Assembly: GCA_038363925.1 (NCBI GenBank)
Contig: JAQQWL010000005.1
Span: 3,844,001-3,908,000 of the forward strand
Direction: 5' to 3'
Source: Apiospora phragmitis
Lineage: Eukaryota; Ascomycota; Sordariomycetes; Amphisphaeriales; Apiosporaceae
Length of the DNA stretch: 64,000 nucleotides
The notes under the pieces were generated by a model, which made no database searches, was not told the DNA's origin, and worked only from the letters and a program-made list of their open reading frames with translations. The position numbers and the translations under genes are program-made. Below, one piece after another: positions 38,010 through 49,159 of the stretch (its first letter is position 1; every line of letters begins with the position of its first letter).

Positions 38010-39789
38010 ACGTACCCTATAAGCGAGCTGCGTATATAAGCGAGCTATATACTTTTAATTAACTTTTTTTTAATTAGCTTTATATTAACTTTTCTTTTTT
38101 AATAAGCATAAAATTAAAAAACAAAGAAAAAGGGTTTAATTTAACGCTTTAAGCGTTTTAAATAACCCGAAATTAAGTGTATAAAAAGCTATAGAGATAT
38201 ATTATATCCTAGAGTCGACGTTACGTAGCCGACGACGCGGAATTCGATTAGGATCCGAAATCTCTATAAACTCTCGAAAGCTTTCTAATTTTAAAGAGGA
38301 ATTAATTATTTAATATATTATTAATTTAAATACGCGATCGTTCCTTCTTTAATTAAGTAATATAAAAGATATAGCGAATTAATTACTTAGTTTATGCGAC
38401 GCGAGACGCGTCGGCGTTAACTAAGCCTCTAACTTCGTACGACGATAAGTATAACCTTCGAACGCGTTTTAACTAAAGAATCCATTATTAAAAAGTCTTT
38501 TACGAAGACCTTAACACGTATCGCGCGTAGTTTATTCTTGTATAGAACTCGTCTAAAATAGTTATAATCACCTTTAATCGACGCGGAAGGCCTAGGGTAA
38601 TATAGTAAAAGAACCGGGAATAGGTTATAATTATTTAAAGCGTCGAATTAAACGGTTAAACTATCCCTTTATATATTATCTTTACCGGGAAAACGCACCT
38701 CTTTTTAATATAAAAACAGCCTATTATTAAAGGATAAGGTAATTGCAGTTATTAAAAATAACTAGATTACGAATAAAAGAGGCGAGGACTAGATTCGACA
38801 CTTTAATTAATATACTAGGTCTCCTACGAAGGGTTATTATTACTTCCTAATCCTAAACGGTTACGAAAGCTACTACTCGATAGCTTTTAAGCTCTACTAC
38901 GAAAAGAACTTAATTATTATACTCTATATATCTTCTTATTTATTATATAAGCTCTAATTTTTTAATATCGGCTGTTTTCGTACATTAAAAATCCCGTATG
39001 GGAAAGAAATTAAAGGTCTTATGCGGGCGCATATCGCTTATATCTTAAAGGAGGACTTTCTACTAACGTTTTTAAAAGCGTTCCAAGCGACTTTTACTAT
39101 TTCGAATATATAAGGAGGCTTTCGAAAAATAGGACTCGTTTCGTATAATTCGAAATATATTATTTTATAATTAAATATAAAGCTACGCTCTTTAACACCT
39201 CTAGGTACGTCTTTTAGCTTACTTATTCTTTAAAAATTAAAAACTTAAATAATTCGATTAAAACCTAATTTTAAACTTAATGCGTTTAAAACCGTATCGT
39301 ATAATATTGAAATAACTTTCCGATATCTATTTTAATTAGCTTTAACTAGATCGTAAAAATTGTAATATAAGTTATATACTAAGTTGCTCTTTTATAAGTA
39401 AAAACGCGACACTTTGAAAAATAAATAAAATACTTAGCCGGCGCCGCCGTATAAAAAAAACGGCTATAAAATAGAGGATTACTTCGTATATAAATTAAAG
39501 AAGACTTATAGTTTTAAAGGAACATTAATAAATAATTATAAAATAAATCGCGTTAAAGGAGTGATTATACGACAACGTTTAAAATACGCTTATAGTGCTA
39601 TAAAATCTACGGAGAGCCTGGGCATAATACGCGTACTTATTAAAATAATATAAAAACCTTTAAAAATAGTAATTATTAATATATTTAACTAATTATAAGC
39701 GTTATAATTAAATTAATTTATAACTTATAAAACTTAATAATAAAAAGTGTATAGCTCGTTTATATACGCAGCTCGTTTATAAAGTACGT
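38010..39789 (+). mobile_element. pogo/Fot1-like DNA transposon Q, copy 2
   Basis: About 1.78 kb, collinear with copy 1 (2,501-4,325) over its whole length. It has the same inverted ends with spaced 'agcgagct' units (38,021-38,053 and 39,753-39,776). Transposase motifs are in the same order: 'GYAIPP'-like region near 38,660, 'FTGKTHLFLI' near 38,690, and the C-terminal 'SRRRRIKKT' near 39,440. Right flank TA at 39,790-39,791; the left flank reads AA and was probably mutated. A deletion of about 50 bp relative to copy 1 lies near 38,530. Nested in the minus P copy. Confidence 0.8.
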
Positions 39790-39993
39790 TAAACGTTTAA
39801 AAACGTATATTTAACTCATTAATTACCTCGTTTAAATAATAAAAATTTAACTTAAATACGTTAAAACTAAATTTAACATTAAGTTTTAAAACTAAATTTA
39901 ATATTAATTTTTAAAAAAATAATAAAAAACTTTAATTTCATAACATAATTTATTAATAGTTTAATACATTATTTTATTTTATTTTAAATATAC

Positions 39994-40702
39994 TATTATA
40001 TAACCTAGCCTAACTATGCGACCTAAACCCAATTCCGGCACGGCTCTACGATGCCCCGGAACATGTACGAGACCCAGCACAAGCCAGCCCCACCCAGTCA
40101 GCGCTTACGACCCACCAACGATAACGGACCTACTCGCCGGGAACACGATAATAGTTATTAAGGAAAGAGCACGGGATACAATAACAACGATAATACCAGG
40201 CAACTAGGACGAACTGGAAAGCCAGGTCTAGATGGCCAGAACTGGACAAACTAGACGGATGACGAACTTAGGTCACGTGGAGATAAGACAAAGGGATGAC
40301 ATACCCAGGGACGTTAGGAGCGGACGGATCACAGTGATCCAAGTGAGCCAGTGGAAGGGATCACTAGTTGACGGTACGATCCCAAGGGGAATTAATAAAG
40401 AAGAGACGGGATATATAACGATAGATATTCCCTATATATTTTATATAAATACTCTCTATTTTAATAATTAATTTAAATATTAATCTAACTTATTAATAAG
40501 GTAAATAGCTTTAATAACTCTATTATACGAATCTTTTCGCTTAATTACCCTTATTATTACTTTACGAACCGAAAGTGCTATTATTTATTATATCGATAGG
40601 GCGTTTCTTTTATCGCATGTTTAAATACTTTTTTATATTATTAATGTAAACCTAAGTACGTTTTATTAAGTTTCTTTTAAAAATCGAATAGCGTTCGTTA
40701 TA
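39994..40702 (+). repeat. Solo gypsy LTR with TATAC target duplication
   Basis: 709 bp, flanked on both sides by TATAC (39,989-39,993 and 40,703-40,707). It starts 'tattatataacctagcctaa' and ends 'gcgttcgttata'. U3 (about 40,010-40,400) is almost free of RIP and gives chance open frames (40,016-40,207 and 40,232-40,471) that I do not regard as genes. It holds the perfect palindrome GGATCACAGTGATCC at 40,326-40,340. The R-region motif 'cctatatattttatataaat' is at 40,431-40,450. Confidence 0.88.
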
Positions 40703-41279
40703 TATACGCGCTTTAATAATAAATAAAGTATTATATTTCATAATTAAAATAAATAAATAAATATATTAAACGTAATAATATTATTATTTTAATAATATAT
40801 TTTAAATTATATTAAAATATAGCTTATATAATTATTAAAGATTAAAAAATAATAATAATCTTTTATTTATAACTTTATATATTTATTAGAATATTTAATT
40901 TAATTTAAGCTTTTTTCGTTATTAATTTAATCGTTAAAAGTCGGTTTAATTATTTAATCGCTTAATAAATTATATTTATAAACTTAATTTATAAACTAAT
41001 ATTAACTCTAAATAATTAAAAATAATAGAATATATTAACCTTTTATATTAATATATTTATAATTATTAACTATTTTTAATTATTAAACTAAATAAATTTC
41101 GCTTTTTTATATTAATCGGCGCGTATTATAATAAATCGCTTAATTTAATACTTATTAACGCGCTCATTATCGCGCGACTTTAAAATAAAATTAGCTATAT
41201 TTTTTATATTAACGATATTAAAAGTATTTTTTAAGTATTTAAATTTATAAATACTTACGAAGCACCTCCGTTTTAATTA

Positions 41280-43215
41280 AGTACTTTAACCACTTAATCG
41301 TCCTACTACATAAGCAGTTACTTAAACTTAATACTATATAATATCGTAACCTAAGTTTATTTTATTAATAACTATTTTAAAAAAAATCGTAAAATTATAA
41401 CTTTATTAAATTTTAACTTTAATATAGCTAGTAATATTAGAATTGCTTTCCGAATCTAAACTAATAACTTAGATCGCTTTATCTTTACCCGATTTATTCT
41501 AAGGGTTATACTACTAGCCTATTATTTTATCCTTAACTACCATTATATCTTATATTATAATAAAGGCCCGATTAAGGTCTTTAACTGCCCGACGAGTCTT
41601 AAGCTTACGTACTTTATTTAACTCGGCTTATAAACGGTCCCTCTCTTATTCTAATCCAGTTAACTAGGTATTTGAAGAGTCGAGCCCCTTTCCTAGTTTA
41701 CGGAACAATAGCCTCTTATAAATGTTATTAAGCTGGATATCCTTATTCCGGGCCAGGGCTTCGATCTGACGTATATGCCGGGAGCTAATAGGTGTAAGCG
41801 CTTCCTGGATAGGGGTCTACTAGTCGTCAGGTTATTTAAGGCGTAAAGGGACCACTTTTTAGTTACGGCCCTGCTCGTATCTACGTAGCCGGGAGTTTAA
41901 AGGCTTAAAAATATCCCGTAAATAGATTCCGGTAGCTTGCCACCTATTAATTATTACTTTAAGTTTAAAAATTAACTCCCAGGCCTTATACCACGTTTAA
42001 ATAAAATTAGCCTTACTTACGTTTATATTAAACATTAATTAATAGCGAAGAGTTAAATAATCCCGGACTTTCCGCTTTAATATAAAAAACGGACCTAAAT
42101 TTAAAAGCTATAACACGTAAGAAATATATACCGGGAAATATAATAGCCAAACCTTATTAACTATATATTTAGCTATAAAATAGTCCTATACGTAATTACC
42201 GTGGCCGTTTAAAATAAGTAGCCGCTATTGCTCCGGGTCCTCCGGTTTCGTTCGTAATAGGTAAATATTTCGTAATTATATTATCGCTAGCTCGTTATTA
42301 ATTTATCTTTTAGATAAATAAGCGAATAACTAATTCTTAATATTTATTCGTAAGTCGTAAAAATCGTTACCGCGGTTTAGAAACTATTACTACTATACGC
42401 TTACGCCTTTAAAAATAATTAAAAAGGGTAAAGTAATATTATTTATATTTATAAACTTTACGGCGGTCGCCTACTCGCAATAAGCGGTATTTTAAATAAA
42501 GATCCTAATTAATTCGGCCGAGCTAATTATATAATAATTATTATTTAGGTTTATAATGTTATTAATCTTATTTATATTATAAATAAATCGATAAAGAATA
42601 TCTTTAATAAAATTCTAGTTTAAAATTAAAAAAAAAGCTAGATATTTTCTTCAGATATGTAGTAAAAGCGCCGGAAGTTTATCGTCGTAGCTAATATAGT
42701 TTTAAGCTTAGAATAACGAGTAATAAATCTCCTTACCTAATAAATTCTAAAGGGCAAGGCGGGCTGGTCCGTCTTAAATAGCCGGGCAACAAACAGCCGG
42801 AACACGTTATACTTAAGGGTAAGGCCTAACTACGCCTATCGGATAGCCTAGGTCTTAAGATATTCCTCCTGGGTAAAAAAAAGGGTCCTAGCGGACTCCT
42901 TAGACTCGGTCCGAGTCGGTCTGCCCCTAATTCTATCCCGCAAAGTGGCTCGGGGTACCTTAAGTCTCTTAAAGACTGCACGTTCCGATTCGCTAGCTTA
43001 TACGGCCAAAATAGCACGCTAAATAGCGGATTCGGGGGTTAGGATAAGTATAGCTAAAAAGCACGAGAAGTAACGATTTTAATAGTATCCTCTAATTATT
43101 AATAAGCGGGTTTAATATAGACTTATATACGAAAAAGGGGTTAGGGGGCTTCGCTTATCGGTAGTTAAATTAGGTGGCTGCTTACGTGGTAGGACGGCTA
43201 AGTAGTTAAGGTGCT
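41280..43215 (-). mobile_element. pogo/Fot1-like DNA transposon R (1,936 bp)
   Basis: TA at 41,278-41,279 and 43,216-43,217. Inverted ends of about 45 bp read 'agcaccttaactacttagcc' on the minus strand at the right end and a degraded match at the left end. The minus strand reads a DDE transposase. A GC-normal N-terminal part (about 42,740-43,020) includes 'LCGIELGADRLGPSLRS'. The second catalytic segment 'RLLILNGHGNYV' is near 42,185-42,220, and 'LNLGPFFILKRKVRDYLTLRY' follows near 42,050-42,110. Stops are mainly at Gln and Trp codons. It is the only copy in this window and is nested in P. Confidence 0.75.
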
Positions 43216-43424
43216 TAAGTTTAATTTATATCGTAAATATCGGATTTCGCGTCGTAGTGTTTAGTTATAGATTTAATAACGTAAAGTAGCTTTAAAGACG
43301 TTATATATCTTTATAATAGCTTTTTCGTTTATTATATTTAAAGGGGTTTCTATCGCTTAAATTATTAAAACGATTTGTTTTTTTAAAATAAATTAAGTAA
43401 TATAATTATAACGAAAAGAGTTTA

Positions 43425-43698
43425 ATAATAAAACTTTATAAACTTTAAAACGTCGAGATTCGTAATAAAATTATAAAAGTAAAATAATTAACCGTTAATA
43501 AATTAAGCTTAAAACGATATTATAACGCTTAGTTTTAAAATATTTTTATATACGTCGCTTTTTAATATAATTCGTTATAATAAATATATATTATAATAAA
43601 AATAAAAATGAAAAAGAACTTATTAATAAATAACGAAACGATAAGTATTTATATTAATTAACCGCTTTAAAAATAAATAAATAAAAAAGGGGAAATAT
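43425..43698 (+). mobile_element. Gypsy 3' untranslated fragment
   Basis: AT-rich sequence ending in 'aaaaaaggggaaatat', the purine tract that precedes the LTR start in this family (compare 2,250-2,266 and 53,180-53,197). Its left border with the P copy is not sharp. Confidence 0.45.
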
Positions 43699-44222
43699 TA
43701 TTATAACTTAACTTAATAATATAACTTAAACTTATTTTTAATACGGTTTTATAATACTTTAAAATATATACGAAACTTAATATAAACTAGTCTTAACTTA
43801 TTTAATTAACGCTTATAACTTATTAATAATAACGAACTTACTCGCTGAAAATATAATAACGGTTATTAAAAAAAGGATATAAGATTAAATAATAACGACA
43901 CTATTAAATAATTAATACGAATTAAATAACTAGGTTTAAATAATTAAAACGATACGGTTAAAAATAAATAACTAACTTAGGTTATATAATAAATCTAGAG
44001 ATTTAAGAGAGATTTATAGATTTAAAATAAAAAAGGATTTAAAGAATTTAAATAGAGTTAATATATCCTTAAATTAATAAAAACAAAACGAAATATATAA
44101 TAATAAACGTTTTTTATATATTGTTTTATTTAATTACTTTTATTATTATATGACGACTTGAAATATTATTACTTATTATATTAATAAGGCGTTTTTTTCG
44201 CACGTTTAAATACTCTTTTTAA
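43699..44222 (+). repeat. Gypsy LTR, truncated at the right
   Basis: Starts 'tattataacttaacttaata' after the purine tract. The R-region motif 'ttttttatatattgttttat' is at 44,109-44,128 with a local deletion. The LTR is lost after 'aaatactctttttaat' near 44,222, before the usual 'gcgttcgttata' end. The next 200 bp to 44,430 are AT-rich without a recognised feature. Confidence 0.55.
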
Positions 44223-44432
44223 TTTATTATTATTATTAACTAAATATTTAAATTATTATTTAAATTTAATAAACTAACCTTTTAATATAAAAAACTATTA
44301 TATTAAATTAATATTATGTTATTAAAAAAGTTAACTTAACTTTTTTAAGAAAACATTTTCCTTTATATTAAATATTAAGTTAACTTTTTTTAATATTTTT
44401 AATTTATTAATAATGTTTAATATTTAACTCGC

Positions 44433-45345
44433 TTGTTACTAAGATGGCACCCACGACTCGCGCAACGAGTAATTTCGACGACTGGAACACTAGCTCGTGA
44501 ACCATTGCCGAAAACTTCGACTCTGCTTTCGATGCCGCCCCCTAAACCTGGGTGCTCGCGAGAAGATGAAAGGACGCCTGTCACCCACAAACGCTTTCTT
44601 CACAGCCGCATACTATCCAACGCTGCTGCTGCATTCCCCAGAAGATGTGTTCCCATTTCCGTTGCTCCTGTATATAAGCCGCACCCCTAGACAGCGCAAC
44701 ACCTGCTCAACGCAACGGCATTTTACACTAAAACGCTGACTTTTAAAATTTGAACAATAAGTCGAATAATATAGGAAAAATTTCGGTAAAAGTTTTATTA
44801 CTATGGGATTTAATTAAATAAAAAATGAGATAAAAAATTATATAAATTTTTAACGGTTAATATTAAACGTAAGAGATTATATTTTACTTTTTATTTATAA
44901 AAATATTTAAAAATAATAACGAATCTTTCGAATTTTACCTTTATTTTTATTTTATATCGTTATAAATTCTCAGTTTAGTATTTTAAAAAGAGTATTTATA
45001 TCTATTATATTCAATTTATTATTAAGGTATAAAAAGTTAGCGTTTTGCTGTAAAAGGCCGTTGCGTTGAGCAGGTGTTGCGCTGACAGGGGGTGTGCTTA
45101 CACTCCAAAGGCGCCGGGGCTGCTTGCGCTACTGCTGCTCTCCAACGTGCCCTACCATGCAGCGCCGTTGGTCGGTCTCTACCATCAACGAATGACCGGA
45201 ACCAACAGGGCACGAGCAAAACTTCGGTGCGCCAGACAGCCTCTCAGCTACAGTGGTTGCACGCACCCGGCACCCACGTGCTCACCTGTCGACGCGAAGA
45301 GGCTGAACCCATCACCAAAGGTTGCTAAGTAATTTGCGAAACTTT
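44433..45345. other. GC-normal island with an AT-rich core
   Basis: Two GC-normal stretches (44,433-44,740 and 45,036-45,345) flank an AT-rich, CpA-poor core. Open frames of 60-88 codons exist on both strands, but none has a recognisable motif, and several overlap one another, so I call no gene. The inverted repeat inside is listed separately. Confidence 0.5.
44673..45103. repeat. 68 bp imperfect inverted repeat, MITE-like
   Basis: The left arm (44,673-44,740) and right arm (45,036-45,103) are reverse complements with few mismatches. Both contain 'gcgcaacacctgctcaacgc' (44,694-44,713; complement at 45,064-45,083). The 295 bp between them is AT-rich and looks RIP-mutated, while the arms do not. 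Total length is 431 bp. I could not define an outer target duplication. It could be a small non-autonomous DNA element. Confidence 0.6.
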
Positions 45346-45699
45346 TTAAATATAATAATAAAGATCGACGTGGATGTATCTAGTCTCCAAGCTAGGAAGA
45401 AGACAAGTCCTAGCCGGGTGTACACTTCAAGAGATCTATTGGAGCTCCCTAGAAGTTCGAATTGTATTAGAATGGTCTAAGCCAGCTGACGGTGCTACGG
45501 TCACCCCATGTAACGGCGACCCTAAAAACTAATAATAATACTATATAATAATAATACGAATAATTTAATTAAAAATTAATATAAAATTTTAAAAACACCG
45601 TTTCAATCTCGAAACGCTTTTATAACACTCTTAATCTTAAATTTAAAGTTAGATTTAATTATAACGGCTTCCGGCGCCTGACGATAAAAGAGTAATAGC

Positions 45700-46095
45700 T
45701 TAGGGTTCCGGTATAACGCTATTTATCTCCCTCTTAACTATTATAACATCTCGTATACGTATAAACTTTTAATTAAAGTTAAGTATTACTTTTTTCCTTT
45801 TTTTACCTCTTTCTTTTTCTAAATTACCTTTTAAAACTAACTTCTCGTACTCTAGTTAGCTAATCTAGCCGTTTAAAATATCTAGACTCTTCTAAAGCTT
45901 CCGGAACAAAACCCGGCGCGTCGCGCTATCGAAAATAACATTATTACTACTAAGCATATCCGCTAACTTTTTAATTTAGCGGTTAATTATAAATATTAAT
46001 AACGCTATAAAAGAGAATTATTTATCGAAAACGTTAAGGGGAGGCTTAGATAGTCCTGCTTCTGCCTAGTCTTTTATTCTCTAGTTCCGGCTATT
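45700..46095 (-). pseudogene. Transposase of element F, C-terminal part
   Basis: Minus-strand continuation of the transposase after the copy D insertion. It is low in conserved motifs, but it has Lys/Arg-rich and Glu-rich stretches typical of the C-terminus of Fot-type transposases, for example a KKKRG-like run near 45,790-45,820. It is assigned by position between the insertion point and the left TIR. Confidence 0.6.
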
Positions 46096-46780
46096 TATTA
46101 CAACCTGACCTAACCATGCGGCCAAGACCCTACCCGCCGGAACGGAACTATTATACCCCGACCAGGCTACGACGTTATAATTACCGACCGTATTATTAAC
46201 TATATTAATATAAACTTTTCTATATTATAAAAGCGTATAAATATAATTACGAGGATATCTTAAATAGCGAAAGGATGGACCCGACCCGGAAAAGTAATTA
46301 AGAAGGAGCTACGGTACGAGGAGCGACTAGATTACCGCTCTAGTAAATAAGCTAGGAGCGACGGGATTACGACGCCCCTAAGTGAGCTACTAAAATGGAT
46401 CACCGTGATCTAAAGGATGGATCACCGTGAGCCGATAACGGGATCACCGTAAGCCAGCGGACGTTTTAACGAATTAATAAGGGAAAAAATTAAATATATA
46501 ATAACGGACGTTTTTTATATATTTTATATAAATATTTTTTATTTTAATAATTAATTTAAATATTAATTTTAATTTATTAATAAAATAAATAGTTTTAACG
46601 AAATTATTATAAATATTTTTAAACTTATATATTTTAATTACTTTTATTTTTATAAATTATTACTTATTATATTAATAAAAGCGACTTTTATTATATATTC
46701 GAATACTTTTTCGTATTATTAATATAAACCTTAGTACGTTTTATTAAGTTTTTTTTAAAACCTAAATAGCGTTCGTTATA
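46096..46780 (+). repeat. 5' LTR of gypsy copy D
   Basis: 685 bp from 'tattacaacctgacctaacc' to 'gcgttcgttata'. U3 contains three copies of a 13-mer related to GATCACCGTGATC (46,398-46,410; 46,420-46,432; 46,442-46,454), two or three of which are close to palindromic. R/U5 are strongly RIP-mutated and U3 less so. Confidence 0.9.
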
Positions 46781-46852
46781 TTTTAATTACTCTTATTTTT
46801 ATAAGTTATTACTTAAACCCTTAAATAATAATATTATAAGAACTATGTTTAT

Positions 46853-48190
46853 ACCTGGCCTTAGTAACGCCGTCCGATAAAGAAAGACTCCTATCGTTAC
46901 CTTTAATACCTCTTAACGGAACCTTATTATAGATATCGATAGCGATAATAATAACGACGAGCTTATACGATAAGTATTAATTAAACGAATTAAAAAACTC
47001 GAATAAAAGAGCGCTAATTATTAATATTATTACGTTAAATTTAAAAAAAAGCGTAACGAGCTTTTAATTAAAAGTATTTTAAAATAAATACTTTATAATA
47101 TTAATAAGTTACGCGAAAAGGTACGTCTCTTTCGTATAGTTATTAATATTATTTAAACCCTTATTATATTAAAAAAGGGTATCAAGATTAATACGTTAAC
47201 ACCTTTTAATAAAATAAGCGGAAATTTCCGAAGCTTTTTTATTTAAATTAAAACCTATTAACGATTTTATAAAAGGACGTTCTAAAACTTTACTTAGCGA
47301 GTTATTTACGTTACCTCGTTCTTTAAAAATAAAGCACTCGCTTAGTTCGAACCTTACTTAAACGAACTCGTAAAAAACAATTAATAAGTTAAATTATGCC
47401 GCACAGAGGTATAACGTATTTTCGAAAGTTACGACGGCTTCGAATAAGCCTTTAAGTTACTCTTTTAGAACCCCGACGAAAAGCGATAAGCGGAGAGGGA
47501 GCTTAAAACCTTTAAGTAAAAAGGATTAACCGCCTTTTATATAACTGAGTTCCGGCGTATTATAACTCGATTAAATTATACCGAAATTACGAAAATTATA
47601 ATATATTATTAAAAATTAAAAAATAATATTAAAAACAAACTTAGCCGGCTTAACGCCCTTAATAACTTCTTTTTATATATAGAATTTATTATTAAAATTA
47701 ATATTTATATATATAAGCGACGCCGTAAAAAATAAGGCGGACTTTAATAATAAATTAATTAAATTTAAATTAATACGGGGCGACTATATTAATATAATTA
47801 TATACCACTTAAAAATATTATAACATATAGTTATTATAATAAACTTATAAACTTTAACGTTATTAAATATAATAAATAAGATAAAAAGTTACGTAATATT
47901 TATTATAATTATTAAAAACTAAGGTATTACGTTTAAAAATATTAAGTATTAAAAAAGGATTTTTAATAAGTTTTAAAAAAATAATACGTTAACGTTATTA
48001 AAATAGAGGACACTTTTATAATAATTATTAAAAATAATAACGCTACTATTAAATATAGTAGCTTATTTTAAATAGCCTGTTACGATAATAGATATACCTT
48101 TTACTTAGCGGATAAAGAAGGCACCGGATAGTTCTTTAAAACCCCGGAAAGCAAGAAGGGCTATAGCCGGAGCGTCGCGATAATGCGAAA
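46853..48190 (+). pseudogene. gag of gypsy copy D
   Basis: The reading frame begins near an ATG at 46,853 ('MFIPGLSNAV') and follows the gag layout of copy B. An acidic Asn/Asp-rich stretch lies near 46,935-46,960. The capsid core is at about 47,195-47,750, and a zinc-knuckle remnant near 47,895-47,935 has its Cys codons changed. Stops are frequent at Gln codons. It has the complete N-terminus that copy B lacks. Confidence 0.65.
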
Positions 48191-49159
48191 GGAGTAACCT
48201 TTTCTTTATAACAAAGATAGTAATTCGATAAATAATATTATAAGCTAATCGGAATAATTAATAAACTATAAATATTTAATAAGTATATTAATAAACGAGC
48301 TAATAAACGAGATCGCTAAATTTAGAGACTTTAAAACCGACGGGTAATTAATTATCCCTAGTATTTCTTACCCCGACTCGAAATATTTATACTAAATACT
48401 TATTACGGCCGGTTTTAATTAAAGAATTTATAATAACTATGTAATAAAAAATAACTTATAAACCTCCCCTATATACGGAGGACACTTTACGTTTTTATAA
48501 ATTTCGTATATATATAACGCTTATATTAAATACTTCGCGAAAAAACTCGAATATAAATAGTTTCCTTAAAAGATTAGTAAACGATTTATTACGTAACTAT
48601 ACCCGGATTATATTATTAGAAAAATTTGAACGTCGATCCTAAACGGACGACGCGCGTACCTATTAATATAAGAAAACTTACGGTAGTTATAATAGTATTA
48701 TTTAAAAAGACGAGATTAAAGGGAATATTTTAAAAATTAATATTTTAAGTATACCTAAGAAAAATCGCGAGTTTATAAATATTTAAAGGAAAGCGTTTAA
48801 TACTTTTAGGATATATAAGTATATACTTAATAAGAGAACCCCTTTACCGTATTAAAGAACTTATAAAGCGTTTATAGATTATCGCGAACCTAATAAATTT
48901 TCGAATTATTAAAAAAACCCGAACTTTAAATACTAGGGATAATACTTCGTACGAAGAGGAGTATAAAAATACCCTTATTAGTATACTAAGAAACGCTTTA
49001 TAAAAAACGGAGAGAATAATGGCGACGATACGAGGATTAATCGTAAGATATTATTAATAATTTATAAACGTAACGTTTAAGAAATAAACGCCGCTTATTA
49101 TAAAAAAACGATAATAAGCGGATTAAAATAGGTTCTTATATTAAATAACGGATAATTAA

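Larger units (their letters stand above)
37498..43420 (-). mobile_element. pogo/Fot1-like transposon P, minus copy split by three insertions
   Basis: Four pieces read in order on the minus strand make one P element. N-terminal part: 43,218 to about 43,420 (the TIR itself is eroded). Around the first catalytic acid: 40,708-41,277. Middle: 39,792-39,988. C-terminal part with TIR: 37,498-38,009. The breaks are filled by Q copy 2, a solo LTR with TATAC duplications, and element R. The C-terminal piece (37,680-37,850) is less mutated and reads back the basic region clearly. TA precedes the left TIR at 37,496-37,497. Confidence 0.75.

Noticed and set aside
40016..40471. Two plus-strand open frames of 63 and 79 codons
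   Set aside because: They lie wholly inside U3 of a solo LTR with defined ends and TATAC duplications, and show no protein motif.
44433..44739. Two overlapping open frames of 85 and 80 codons
   Set aside because: They overlap each other in different frames, run into the inverted repeat arm, and lack motifs or introns.
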